In this document: in pieces, positions 39,969 to 47,780 of the stretch
How positions within the stretch are numbered: position 1 is the first letter of the stretch
Layout: every line of letters begins with the position of its first letter
IMG/VR virus record: IMGVR_UViG_3300046535_002009
Span: 1-64,000 of that record
DNA from: a virus
Length of the DNA: 64,000 nucleotides
Direction: 5' to 3' (one strand)
The notes under the pieces: model-generated
The model's database searches: none
Told to the model about the DNA's origin: nothing
The model's input: the letters and a program-made list of their open reading frames with translations, nothing else
Position numbers and translations under genes: made by a program

Positions 39969-40181
39969 ATGAGCTCCCTCCTCGACCGTCTCGCCCCGAT
40001 CGACCGCGTCCTCCTCGACGACGACCTGGAGCTGACCTTCACCCACGAGACCTTCGCGGCGCAGCCCCTGCCGGAACCGTGGGAGACCGAACCCTGCGAG
40101 CTGTGCGGCGCGTCCCCGGGCGAGCGCTGCGCCACGGACTGCCCGAACCACGCCCCTGTCGAGGAAGGCACCCCCCGATGA
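39969..40181 (+). CDS. Small zinc-knuckle protein (70 aa)
   Basis: Good ribosome site (GAAGGG). Residues about 43-60 read CELCGASPGERCATDCPNH, a compact zinc knuckle widespread in actinophage early proteins. The start of the next gene overlaps its stop. Probably a protein- or nucleic-acid-binding accessory factor. Confidence 0.65.
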   Translation: MSSLLDRLAPIDRVLLDDDLELTFTHETFAAQPLPEPWETEPCELCGASPGERCATDCPNHAPVEEGTPR

Positions 40182-41083
40182 CCGACCACACGCCCGAGCA
40201 GCAGGCCGCTGAACGCTTCCGCCTAGAGACGTCCGGCCACCGCCTCACCGTCCTCCAGGACAACGGCCTCTACCGGCACCTGCGCTTCGAGAATCCCCGC
40301 CACGGCAGCCTCTACCGGGCCGACCTGATCACCTGGCCCCACGGCCTGGCGGTCCGCGGTGACGGCCCGAACTTCACCTTCTCGCTCCACCCGACGCGCG
40401 ACCTGTTCGAGATGTTCCGCGGCTCCAGCCAGTTCGGCATCAACCCGGGCTACTGGAAGGAGAAGGTCCAGGCCGGCGAGGTCCTGGCGTGGTCGGAGGT
40501 CAAATTCCGCGACTGGCTGATCAAGGCCGCCCGGGGCGCAGAAGCCCTCCATCGCGGCATCGGTGCCGCCGTCCGCGAGAAGATCCTCGACAGCGACGAG
40601 TACGACCTCGCCCACGAGGAGATGGCCCGGGCCGCAGTCGCCGACTTCGACCACAACGGCCACCACCTGCGGTACCCGGCAAGGTGGGAGTGGAGCTTCG
40701 AGGACTGGTCGTGGGAGTACCTGTGGGGCTGCCACGCGATCGTCCGGATCATCGCCGAGTACGACCAGTTCACGGCGGGTGCATCCGTGCGTGCCACCCG
40801 GTACACGGTCAACGCCGTGCCCGACGGTGCCCTGTCGGACCCCTACCTCTGGGACATCCACGTCGAACGCCTGCGGGACGGCAAGCGCTGGTTCATCACC
40901 AACGGCTACGCGTACCTCGACGCCCGAGGCGTCTGGCACCACACGCTCCATGAGGCCGGCACCCACGGCTTCGAGGAGGCCATGACGCTCGCCCGCGCTG
41001 AGGCCCCGAGGCTGCAAGTCATGGGGCGCACCGCCGCCGAGGCCGTCACCTGGGCCGCACAGCGGTCGGCTCTGGAGGCCTGA
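40178..41083 (+). CDS. Hypothetical protein (301 aa)
   Basis: The ATG overlaps the previous stop (ATGA) after GAGGAAGG. The 301-residue protein (MTDHTPEQQAAERFRLETSG...) contains the Trp-rich stretch SFEDWSWEYLWGCHAIVRII and FGINPGYWKEKV. It appears soluble and folded. Related-looking proteins occur in Streptomyces phages, but I cannot name a function. Confidence 0.7.
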   Translation: MTDHTPEQQAAERFRLETSGHRLTVLQDNGLYRHLRFENPRHGSLYRADLITWPHGLAVRGDGPNFTFSLHPTRDLFEMFRGSSQFGINPGYWKEKVQAGEVLAWSEVKFRDWLIKAARGAEALHRGIGAAVREKILDSDEYDLAHEEMARAAVADFDHNGHHLRYPARWEWSFEDWSWEYLWGCHAIVRIIAEYDQFTAGASVRATRYTVNAVPDGALSDPYLWDIHVERLRDGKRWFITNGYAYLDARGVWHHTLHEAGTHGFEEAMTLARAEAPRLQVMGRTAAEAVTWAAQRSALEA

Positions 41084-41085
41084 CC

Positions 41086-41682
41086 ATGCCGCCGTCCCGC
41101 GCCGAACTCGCCGCAAAGCACGAGCGGGTCCGCCGGCTCGCCGCCGAGGGCTGGGCCACCGCCCGGATTGCCAAGGAACTCGGCATGGACCGCCGGGACG
41201 TCCGTGCGGTCCGCAACGCTGCGGGCCTTCCGGTCGGCCCCTTCGTCCAGCAGCCCCTCACCCTGGAACAGAAGTGGGCCGAGCGCACCCAGCCGGTTGA
41301 TGGCGGCCATCTCGAATGGTCCGGATCACGCGCCGTGTCTGGCACACCCATCATGATCTACCGCGGCCGGATGTACACCGCGGCCGCCATCGCGTTCCGC
41401 ATCCACAACGGCACGGACCCTATCGGCTACGCCAAGGCCAGCTGTGGCACAGCACATTGCGTCGCCCCCGAGCACGTTGATGACGCGGCCCGCCGCGCTC
41501 GCGACCGAGCCGCGCTGCGCATCGTGCTCGGCACCGGCGAACGCCCAGCGTTCTGCCGCCGTGCAGGCCACGACCAGACCGTCCACGGCCGCCTCTCCCC
41601 GGACGGCGTCCAGTACTGCCACGCGTGCAACCTCACCACCAAGGCCACTGCACGCACTCAGCGCCAGCAGGAGACAGCATGA
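41086..41682 (+). CDS. HTH plus HNH-like nuclease domain protein
   Basis: A 198-residue protein with an N-terminal HTH (EGWATARIAKELGMDRRDVR) and a central HNH-like block: RMYTAAAIAFRIHNG, then CGTAHCVAPEHVDD, the CxxxxCxxPxH pattern of phage and homing HNH enzymes. The first His of the motif is not obvious, so activity is uncertain. A Cys-rich end (YCHACNLTT) may bind zinc. Confidence 0.7.
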   Translation: MPPSRAELAAKHERVRRLAAEGWATARIAKELGMDRRDVRAVRNAAGLPVGPFVQQPLTLEQKWAERTQPVDGGHLEWSGSRAVSGTPIMIYRGRMYTAAAIAFRIHNGTDPIGYAKASCGTAHCVAPEHVDDAARRARDRAALRIVLGTGERPAFCRRAGHDQTVHGRLSPDGVQYCHACNLTTKATARTQRQQETA

Positions 41683-42140
41683 CCGCCTACCAGCCCCTCA
41701 CCACAGGCCAGATCGACAAAGCCCGCGAGCTGATCGGAGACGTCCGGCGCGCTGAGCCCAGCCTCGTCGTCGAGCTCGCGCAGAGCGTCAACGACCGCCG
41801 TACCCATGACCACCCCACGATCAATGAGGACTGGTTCTGCAACAACCTGTCCGGATGGGCCGGCGACAAGGCGGCCGTCGTCCTGCAGCGACTCCTCGAC
41901 GCCGAGACCGCGCTCGCGGCCGTCACCGCCGAACGCGACGCCGCTCTAGCCGAGGTGGCGACCGCGAAGGCGGCCGGTTACCGCAGCGCCGCAGCCAACG
42001 TCGCCGAGATGATGGACCTGCACGGTGCCGACTTCGACCCGCCCATGATCCGGGTGTTCCTGGACCGCGGCGCCGAGGCCCGCGAGAAGTTCGCGGCCCA
42101 CCTCGCTGCCGGCCAGCTCATCGCCGAGCCGGGGGCCTGA
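41679..42140 (+). CDS. Hypothetical coiled-coil protein (153 aa)
   Basis: Coupled by ATGA to the HNH-like gene. A helical N-terminal part (TGQIDKARELIGDVRRAEPS) is followed by a coiled coil (LDAETALAAVTAERDAALAE) and an acidic tail. No family is recognised. Confidence 0.6.
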   Translation: MTAYQPLTTGQIDKARELIGDVRRAEPSLVVELAQSVNDRRTHDHPTINEDWFCNNLSGWAGDKAAVVLQRLLDAETALAAVTAERDAALAEVATAKAAGYRSAAANVAEMMDLHGADFDPPMIRVFLDRGAEAREKFAAHLAAGQLIAEPGA

Positions 42141-42141
42141 C

Positions 42142-42420
42142 ATGGCCCAGTCGATGACCGCCAACCAGTGGAACCACCACTACCCCGTCGGCACGCCCGT
42201 GACCGCCTACCCCGGCGTCCACCCCGAATACGCCGCCGAGATCGGCCTGACCGACGTCCCCACGCTGGAGACCCACACCCGAAGCCACGCCTGGAACCTC
42301 GGCCACGGCGAGCCGGTCGTGATGGTCGACGGCTACGCCGGCGGCATCAGCCTGGGCCACGTCTTCGTCCGGGTGCAGGTCGAGGCCACCTCAACCGCCA
42401 CCGTCAGGCCTGAGCCATGA
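42142..42420 (+). CDS. Hypothetical beta-rich protein (92 aa)
   Basis: A 92-residue protein (MAQSMTANQWNHHYPVGTPV...) with a strand-rich pattern (GTPVTAYPG, EPVVMVDGYAGGISLGHVFV) resembling a small barrel or PUA-like fold, which is a guess. It lies 1 base after the previous stop. Its stop overlaps the next start. Confidence 0.6.
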   Translation: MAQSMTANQWNHHYPVGTPVTAYPGVHPEYAAEIGLTDVPTLETHTRSHAWNLGHGEPVVMVDGYAGGISLGHVFVRVQVEATSTATVRPEP

Positions 42421-42749
42421 CCGACCTTCCGGACTCCCTCGTGCGCCTCGCAGCCAAGCAGGACCTCCGCGTCAGGGAAGCTCTTGGGCGGATCGCTGAC
42501 GGGGCGGAGGCACTCCACCACGCCTTGGCCGCCGTCGGCGCTGAAACGCCGGGCTTCAAGGACCTGCTGGCGCTCACTGGGCCCGACTTGGCCACGCGCG
42601 CAGCCCTGTACGGGCTCGCCCGGCCCACCGCCGACCAGCCCCAGCCCGCGCCCGCCGCTGATGGCTGCAAGTGCCAGACGGCCACCCACCTCGGCCACTG
42701 GCCGGGCTGCCCCAGCCGCACGGCACAGGCCGGCCACACCAACACGTGA
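42417..42749 (+). CDS. Hypothetical protein with C-terminal Cys/His motif (110 aa)
   Basis: The ATG overlaps the upstream stop (ATGA). The helical N-terminal 75 residues are followed by a linker and GCKCQTATHLGHWPGCPS, a possible zinc site. Similar CxCxxxxH...C endings recur in phage small proteins. Function is unknown. Confidence 0.6.
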   Translation: MTDLPDSLVRLAAKQDLRVREALGRIADGAEALHHALAAVGAETPGFKDLLALTGPDLATRAALYGLARPTADQPQPAPAADGCKCQTATHLGHWPGCPSRTAQAGHTNT

Positions 42750-42759
42750 GGAGCGGGCC

Positions 42760-42951
42760 GTGATCATCAAGGTCCCCGCCTACCTGATCACCTGCGACGG
42801 CTGCCGCAAGGTTCTGTACGAGGACCGCAACGGCTGGCACTGCACCGTACTCGCTGAAGAACCGCGCGCAGCCCGGCACATCGCCACCAACGCCGGTTGG
42901 ACCGTCCACCCCGACGGCCACCTCTACTGCCCCGACGAACGCCACGCCTGA
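42760..42951 (+). CDS. Small zinc-ribbon-like protein (63 aa)
   Basis: A GTG after GAGGAGCGGGCC. The product (MIIKVPAYLITCDGCRKVLY...) has CDGC, a central CTV and YCPDERHA, a typical small ribbon. It overlaps nothing and fits tightly between neighbours. Probably a DNA- or protein-binding accessory. Confidence 0.65.
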   Translation: MIIKVPAYLITCDGCRKVLYEDRNGWHCTVLAEEPRAARHIATNAGWTVHPDGHLYCPDERHA

Positions 42952-43007
42952 CCCCGCTGCCCAGCCGGCGATTCCGGTCGGGCTCACCACCACCCAGGAG
43001 GAACACC

Positions 43008-43418
43008 ATGCCCGACGTGGGATCCGTCACCCACCCCGCCGCCATCTACGCCCCGGGCGTCTTCAGCCCCGGCAACGGCCCCGACGACTGGCCCATCGAG
43101 CGCGACCGCCAGATCTTCGAGCTCGTCGTCACCACCTCCACGGGGCCGTTCCACGCGCCGAATGGCGACATGGATGGCAGGCCTTGCTCCGGCTGCGCCG
43201 AACTCCCAGCCGAAGGAGACGAGATCACCCGCCTCGGGGATCTCTGGTGGCACCTCAACTGCGCCAGGAAGCACCTGCGGGAACGAGGCGCGGACGAGGC
43301 GTGGCTGCTCCTCGGCGCCGACTTGGCAGCGCGGCCCTCGAGGTACGGCGTGGCGGAGACCCGGGCGATCACCCGGAACCTGCTGCGGCTGACCGCCCGT
43401 CCCGGCAAGGAGGGCTGA
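43008..43418 (+). CDS. Zinc-finger-like protein (136 aa)
   Basis: The ATG follows AGGAGGAACACC, one of the best sites in the operon. Residues about 55-85 hold CSGCAELPAEGDEI and WWHLNCARKHL, a LIM/treble-clef-like C-x2-C...H-x2-C arrangement. The C-terminus is helical. Function is unknown. Confidence 0.65.
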   Translation: MPDVGSVTHPAAIYAPGVFSPGNGPDDWPIERDRQIFELVVTTSTGPFHAPNGDMDGRPCSGCAELPAEGDEITRLGDLWWHLNCARKHLRERGADEAWLLLGADLAARPSRYGVAETRAITRNLLRLTARPGKEG

Positions 43419-43422
43419 ACCC

Positions 43423-43587
43423 GTGGCCACTTCCTCCGACCGGCAGGGATGGGACCTCGCCGAGTTCCACTGCGGCCGCTGCGGGACCGTGATCACCGCC
43501 ACCACCGAGCGCGAGTACGTGAGCCTCGTCAGAGGCCACAAGGCCACCTGCCCCGGCGACGGCGACCGGGCGCAGCGGGCGGGGTAG
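43423..43587 (+). CDS. Small C2HC zinc-finger protein (54 aa)
   Basis: A GTG at 43423 lies after AAGGAGGGCTGAACCC. The peptide contains FHCGRCGTVITATTEREY, then GHKATCPG: C-x2-C...H-x4-C. Short but with a clear finger. It couples closely to the HNH gene that follows. Confidence 0.65.
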   Translation: MATSSDRQGWDLAEFHCGRCGTVITATTEREYVSLVRGHKATCPGDGDRAQRAG

Positions 43588-43589
43588 CG

Positions 43590-43955
43590 GTGCCTATCCG
43601 GCCGGAGAACCGGCGTCTGTACCCGCTGGACTGGCCGGAGATCAGCGCACGGATCCGCTTCGGCCGGGCCAGCGGCCGGTGCGAGTGCGTCGGCGAGTGC
43701 GGCCGCGGCACCCACGACGGCCGGTGCCCGAACCGGCACGGCGAGCCGGCGTACGGCACCGGCTCGGAGGTGGTGCTGACGACCGCGCACCTTGATCACA
43801 CGCCGCAGAACTGCACCCCGGCCAACTTGCGCGCCATGTGCCAGGGGTGCCATCTGCACTACGACCGGGAGCACCACCGGCAGACCGCGGCGGCGACCCG
43901 GCGGGCCGCGAGCGCGGCGGCCGGCCAGCTCTCCTTCGACCTGCCGACGGACTAA
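43590..43955 (+). CDS. HNH endonuclease
   Basis: A 121-residue protein with a complete HNH motif: TTAHLDHTPQNCTPANLRA, then MCQGCHLHYDREH. The first His is in AHLDH, the Asn in the TPANL segment and the last His in CHLHYD. Cys pairs (CECVGECG...) give the structural zinc. Phage HNH proteins may assist packaging or act as homing nucleases; this one sits in an early operon far from terL. GTG start 3 bases after the previous stop. Confidence 0.8.
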   Translation: MPIRPENRRLYPLDWPEISARIRFGRASGRCECVGECGRGTHDGRCPNRHGEPAYGTGSEVVLTTAHLDHTPQNCTPANLRAMCQGCHLHYDREHHRQTAAATRRAASAAAGQLSFDLPTD

Positions 43956-44011
43956 GAGTGCCGCGTTTCCGCAGGTCGCACCCGAACCCGACAGTAACTT
44001 AGGAGTACAGC

Positions 44012-44593
44012 GTGCCCGACACCACCATCCTGCCCGGCAACCTCGTCGACCCCGCCACTGGCCTACGCGCATGGAACGGCCGACTGATCCTGCCCGGCCA
44101 CATCGACAAGGGCCACGCCCGCGCGATCGTCCTCGCCCGTTACCCGGAGGCCGACACCTCCACCGAGCTCAGCCCCGCCTTCCACGAGCACATCCAGTTC
44201 AACGAGCCGTACGGCTGCTGGGTGTTCGGCAGCGATGTCCCCGTCACCGTGCTCCTGATCCAGCCCCGCGACGAGGAGGACCGGGACGACGAGCCCGAAC
44301 CGCAGACCGGCGACGAGCAGGACCCCGAGCTGGCGACGCCCGCCCAGGTCGACGCCTACCTGCGGCAGCTCCTCTCCCCGGAGACCTACCTGCGCTACCA
44401 GCAGGCGCTGTGCGGCCGGGCGGTTAGCCAGGCTGCCGCGGAGCAGCGGCTGCAGGCCGCGCACCGGTCGGTGACCGGCGCCCCGCTGCCCGAGTACGTG
44501 GTGCGCGGATGGCAGGACGCGGCGAACCACGTCGACCCACTGAAGGCCGGTGGTCGCCGCTGGCCGGCCGAGCTGATCGAGCTCGGCCGCTGA
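44012..44593 (+). CDS. Hypothetical protein, last gene of the P2 operon (193 aa)
   Basis: The GTG follows TTAGGAGTACAGC. The product (MPDTTILPGNLVDPATGLRA...) has an N-terminal mixed domain (GCWVFGSDVPVTVLLIQPRD), an acidic linker and a helical C-terminus (PAQVDAYLRQLLSPETYLRY). No family is recognised. It is followed by about 300 bases that hold P3 and an untranslated leader. Confidence 0.65.
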   Translation: MPDTTILPGNLVDPATGLRAWNGRLILPGHIDKGHARAIVLARYPEADTSTELSPAFHEHIQFNEPYGCWVFGSDVPVTVLLIQPRDEEDRDDEPEPQTGDEQDPELATPAQVDAYLRQLLSPETYLRYQQALCGRAVSQAAAEQRLQAAHRSVTGAPLPEYVVRGWQDAANHVDPLKAGGRRWPAELIELGR

Positions 44594-44723
44594 CACTGTC
44601 CGGTCGGGCGACGGGCCCTCCAGCACGTCGCCATTCGCTGCGATGGCGCAGCGATCGGCAGGGCGCCCAAGCCGCGAGCTTGTGCAGCTCGCAGGGACTT
44701 TAAGCTCGGCTGGCTCGGGCTGC

Positions 44724-44773
44724 TTGACCTAGGTAGCGCGCACCCATACCGTTATTGCTGTCAGCGCGCAGCA
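44724..44773 (+). promoter_or_regulatory. Promoter/operator P3 of the Thg1 operon
   Basis: TTGACC (44724-44729) and TACCGT (44747-44752) are spaced by 17. The start region is TGCTGTCAGCGCGCAGCA (44756-44773), differing from P2 by one base. ACCTAGGT overlaps the -35 edge. It drives the 44.9-49.3 kb operon. Confidence 0.75.
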
Positions 44774-44891
44774 ATGACCGGAGCCCCGATGCACCGTCTT
44801 GCCCTGTCCGCCGCCGCCATCCCACGCGCCCTCCCAGGCCACTGGCAGCGCCGCACGCCTCCCCGCCACGTTCAAGCCCGAAGGAGCGCCC

Positions 44892-44948
44892 GTGGCCCCC
44901 TCCAGCTACGCCTTCCGCAAGTCCTGCGAGAAGGAGATCCACGGATGA
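44892..44948 (+). CDS. 18-aa leader peptide, coupled to the next gene
   Basis: GAAGGAGCGCCC-GTG opens an 18-residue frame (MAPSSYAFRKSCEKEIHG) whose stop overlaps the next ATG (ATGA). The good ribosome site and exact coupling suggest a translated leader that sets translation of the operon. Confidence 0.4.
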   Translation: MAPSSYAFRKSCEKEIHG

Positions 44949-45403
44949 GTCCCCTCGTCGACGACAGCCAGCGGATCATCGACGCCATCGCCTGCGGCGC
45001 CTCCGGGGACCGGCCGGGCGCCCTGGCCCACCTGAAGCCGATCATCGACCGCGGCCCCGGCGCCATCTTCGCCATGCTCCACGCCCTGGCCAACGTCGCA
45101 GTGGTCGAGCAGAAGCCGGAGACCGGAACGTTCCTCGGCATCGCCGTCGAGACCACGGACGGGCACGCTGCGAGCATCGACCAACTCCCGGCCGGGCACC
45201 GGTTCGCCGCGCAGTTCACCACCGCGGTCGCGAACGACGACCTGGACCAGGCCGACGCCCTCTACCGCGCGCTGCTCGTCGGTGACGACTTCCACGCCGC
45301 CACCGGCTTGGCCGAAGGGATCGGCGCCGTCTACGACATGGCCGTCGCCACGACCGTCGCCATGGTCGAGCTGGCCCGGCAGCGGAAGCGGGGCCAGCAG
45401 TGA
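44945..45403 (+). CDS. Hypothetical helical protein before Thg1 (152 aa)
   Basis: The ATG follows GAGAAGGAGATCC. The acidic, helical protein (MSPLVDDSQRIIDAIACGAS...) resembles an alpha-solenoid or repeat-like fold (ALAHLKPIIDRGPGAIFAML). It couples by GTGA to the Thg1-like gene, so it may act with it. No family is recognised. Confidence 0.65.
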   Translation: MSPLVDDSQRIIDAIACGASGDRPGALAHLKPIIDRGPGAIFAMLHALANVAVVEQKPETGTFLGIAVETTDGHAASIDQLPAGHRFAAQFTTAVANDDLDQADALYRALLVGDDFHAATGLAEGIGAVYDMAVATTVAMVELARQRKRGQQ

Positions 45404-46212
45404 GCAGCGACACCACGGCGCTCGGCGACCGCATGAAGCGCTACGAGGCGCCGTACCGGGCCCTGTTGCCGCGCCGCACGTACACCGTGCTGCGGGTCGA
45501 CGGCCGCGCGTTCCACACGTACCTCAGGGGCGCCGTGCGGCCCTTCGACGAGGCTTTCGCCGCGGACATGGATGCCGTTGCCGCGGCGATGTGCAAGGAG
45601 ATCACGGGCGCATTCCTGGCCTACGTCCAGTCCGACGAGATCAGCATCGTCGCCGCGGACTTCCGCTCGACCAGCACCGAGCCGTGGTTCGGCGGGGTCG
45701 TCGCGAAGTGGACGAGCATCGGCGCAGCAATCGCCACGGCCGAGTTGAACGCCCGCCGGCCGGGCCGCCGTGCCCTGTTCGATGCCCGGGTCTTCACGCT
45801 GTCCGACCCGGTGGAGGTCGCCAACTACCTGGTGTGGCGGCAGCGGGACGCAACCCGGAACAGCATCGTCATGGCCGGGCAGGCGCACTTCCCGCACCGA
45901 TCCCTCCACGGGCAGGACACCGGGCAGATCCAGGAACGGCTGTGGGCTGAGCGGGGCGTGAACTGGAACCGCTACCCGGACGGCTTCAAGCGTGGCCGGG
46001 TCGCCACCCGCGTCGTCGGCTTCCGCGACAGCGAGCACCCCGAACGGGGGCGCGCGCCGCGGTCATGGTGGGCAGCGGAACCGGCACCGGTCTTCATCGC
46101 CGAGCCGGGCAGCTGGCTCGCCCGGACGATCCCCACCCTGCCCACGCTCGCACCGGCGCCGCCCTGCGGCGTCGGCCACTCGCTGGCACCGCACCAGTCC
46201 GCCCCGGCCTGA
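45400..46212 (+). CDS. Thg1-like 3'-5' RNA polymerase (tRNA-His guanylyltransferase family)
   Basis: A 270-residue protein with the Thg1 core: LRVDGRAFHTYLRG (metal ligand Asp34), then YVQSDEISIV (Asp79, Glu80), all three catalytic carboxylates intact. Bacterial and phage Thg1-like proteins add nucleotides to the 5' end of tRNA in the 3'-5' direction and repair 5'-truncated tRNA. The extra C-terminal about 40 residues are Pro-rich. The GTG start overlaps the upstream stop. Confidence 0.9.
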   Translation: MSSDTTALGDRMKRYEAPYRALLPRRTYTVLRVDGRAFHTYLRGAVRPFDEAFAADMDAVAAAMCKEITGAFLAYVQSDEISIVAADFRSTSTEPWFGGVVAKWTSIGAAIATAELNARRPGRRALFDARVFTLSDPVEVANYLVWRQRDATRNSIVMAGQAHFPHRSLHGQDTGQIQERLWAERGVNWNRYPDGFKRGRVATRVVGFRDSEHPERGRAPRSWWAAEPAPVFIAEPGSWLARTIPTLPTLAPAPPCGVGHSLAPHQSAPA

Positions 46213-46224
46213 GAAGGACCAGTC

Positions 46225-46488
46225 ATGCCCACCACACCCGGGCCTGCGCAGGCCTCCCCCCGCTGCGACTACTCCGACCTCCCCGTCGACAGCTGCGCCC
46301 ACTGCCGCGGCAACCGGCTATTCCCCGAGGTCCGGCGCGTCCGCACCGGCGTCGTCGGCCGACCCATCACTGCCCGCTTCCCGGGCCGCTGCGCCTGCGG
46401 CGAGGCCTACCCGCCCGGCACCACCATCCGATCGCTCGACGGCTCCTGGGTCGCCGACTGCTGCGCGACCGAGGCGGACGAGACGTGA
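46225..46488 (+). CDS. Cys-rich small protein (87 aa)
   Basis: The ATG follows GAGAAGGACC. Two clusters, CDYSDLPVDSCAHCRGN and FPGRCACGEAY, plus a final DCCATE, suggest two zinc sites. The first resembles the CxxC-HCxG pattern of actinophage early zinc proteins. It lies 12 bases after Thg1, probably the same transcript. Confidence 0.65.
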   Translation: MPTTPGPAQASPRCDYSDLPVDSCAHCRGNRLFPEVRRVRTGVVGRPITARFPGRCACGEAYPPGTTIRSLDGSWVADCCATEADET

Positions 46489-46829
46489 CCGCTTCCCACA
46501 ACTACGGCCCTGGCTTCCGCGGTTGGGGACACGACTATGCCATCACCGAGGTGATCGACGGCGGCCGCCAGCTGCGGGCCTGCGGCTGGGGCCCGCTCGG
46601 CGGCTCCCGGATCGCGGAGGGCGACTTCATTCTGCTGCAGGCCGGTACGACGGACACCCGGTACCAGGTCGTCAGCGTCGAGTACGTCACCGACCCGGCG
46701 GACATGTGGTTCGCCGTCCTGAAGTTCGCACCCCGCTCCGGCCCGGCCGAGCCCTCGACCGCCAGCTCGGCACTCGCCACCTCAGCCGTTCACCCCAGCC
46801 CAACATCGCAGCCAAGGAGTACCCCATGA
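46485..46829 (+). CDS. Hypothetical beta-barrel-like protein (114 aa)
   Basis: A GTG overlaps the upstream stop. The first 85 residues (GWGHDYAITEVIDGGRQLRA, GDFILLQAGTTDTRYQVVSV) have the strand pattern of small barrel domains such as PUA/ASCH, which bind RNA or nucleotides. That fold guess is unproven. The C-terminal tail is Ser/Pro-rich. Confidence 0.6.
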   Translation: MTASHNYGPGFRGWGHDYAITEVIDGGRQLRACGWGPLGGSRIAEGDFILLQAGTTDTRYQVVSVEYVTDPADMWFAVLKFAPRSGPAEPSTASSALATSAVHPSPTSQPRSTP

Positions 46830-47119
46830 GCGCCGCAACCACCGTCCTTCCCCAGCACGATGAGCTCCTCAGCCGTCTCACCGCGGTCGACAGCGAACCG
46901 CACATGGTGGAGCGGTTCTACCCGCACATCCTCACGTCTGCCGGACAGGAGAAGACCGGCCTCGGCGTCGCGCTGGCGCTCACCCTTGCCGCCTCCGACT
47001 ACACCGACGGCATGCCGCCGGTCCTGGCCCGTGTCGTCCTGCTCCGGCTGCCAAGTTTCGTGCGCGCCATCGTTGACGACCCCCAGGTCCAGGCCGAGGC
47101 CCTCGCTGGCCTTCGGTAG
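46826..47119 (+). CDS. Hypothetical helical protein (97 aa)
   Basis: The ATG overlaps the previous stop after CAAGGAG. The product (MSAATTVLPQHDELLSRLTA...) is helical with LGVALALTLAASDYTDGMPP. No family is recognised. Confidence 0.6.
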   Translation: MSAATTVLPQHDELLSRLTAVDSEPHMVERFYPHILTSAGQEKTGLGVALALTLAASDYTDGMPPVLARVVLLRLPSFVRAIVDDPQVQAEALAGLR

Positions 47120-47180
47120 GTGCGACCTTCAGAAACACGACAGCCCAACCCGCGAGTAACAACCAGTGGAGGAATTGATC

Positions 47181-47780
47181 ATGCACGACATTGCCGACCC
47201 CAACCGCCACCCCCACGCCGCACTGCTGCTCCTTGCCGAAGCCATGGGACCCGCCAGCCCGAGCGGCGCAATCGAGGCCCAGGAGAGGCGCGGCCAGCAG
47301 GACCTGGTCCGGTCCGAGCTCCTGCCCTCCGACCTGCGCGGGACAGAAGCCGCGTTCGAGGAGCTCGGCTTCATCCTCGGCGACGTCCAGGCCGACGACC
47401 CGCTGTTCCGCCAGGTGACCCTTCCGGCCGGCTGGGCCCGGGAAGCATCGGACCACGCTATGTGGTCGTACATCATCGACCCGCTCGGTCGGCGCCGGGT
47501 CTCGATCTTCTACAAGGCCGTGTACTACGACCGGAGCGCGCACGCCGCGGTCGTCACGCTGCACAGCTACCTGACCAGCTGTGCGTGGGACAACCGCCTG
47601 CCGGTCCTGGACGACGCCTGGGCCACGCCCGCCGAGGTGCTCCAGATCGCCGAGGCTGGGCAGGAGGAGCAGGCTGCGGAAGCCGCACGCTGGTCAAAGC
47701 AGGGTGCGAAGGACCTCGCGCAGGAGGCCGCGGCGCGCTCCGCCACATACTCGCGGATCGCCGACACGGCACGCCAGTGA
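47181..47780 (+). CDS. Hypothetical protein (199 aa)
   Basis: I chose the ATG at 47181 because GGAGG lies 8 bases upstream; the in-frame GTG at 47166 lies inside that site. The protein (MHDIADPNRHPHAALLLLAE...) ends in an Ala/Glu/Gln-rich helix. No motif is recognised. It couples by GTGA to the next gene. Confidence 0.6.
   Translation: MHDIADPNRHPHAALLLLAEAMGPASPSGAIEAQERRGQQDLVRSELLPSDLRGTEAAFEELGFILGDVQADDPLFRQVTLPAGWAREASDHAMWSYIIDPLGRRRVSIFYKAVYYDRSAHAAVVTLHSYLTSCAWDNRLPVLDDAWATPAEVLQIAEAGQEEQAAEAARWSKQGAKDLAQEAAARSATYSRIADTARQ

Noticed and set aside
43590-43955. The HNH gene as part of the packaging module
   Set aside because: Packaging HNH genes lie next to terL; this one is over 30 kb away in an early operon on the other strand.
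44774-44944. An N-terminal extension of the 44945-45403 gene
   Set aside because: The extension is Arg/Pro-rich in a non-coding style. A strong ribosome site directly precedes the ATG at 44945.
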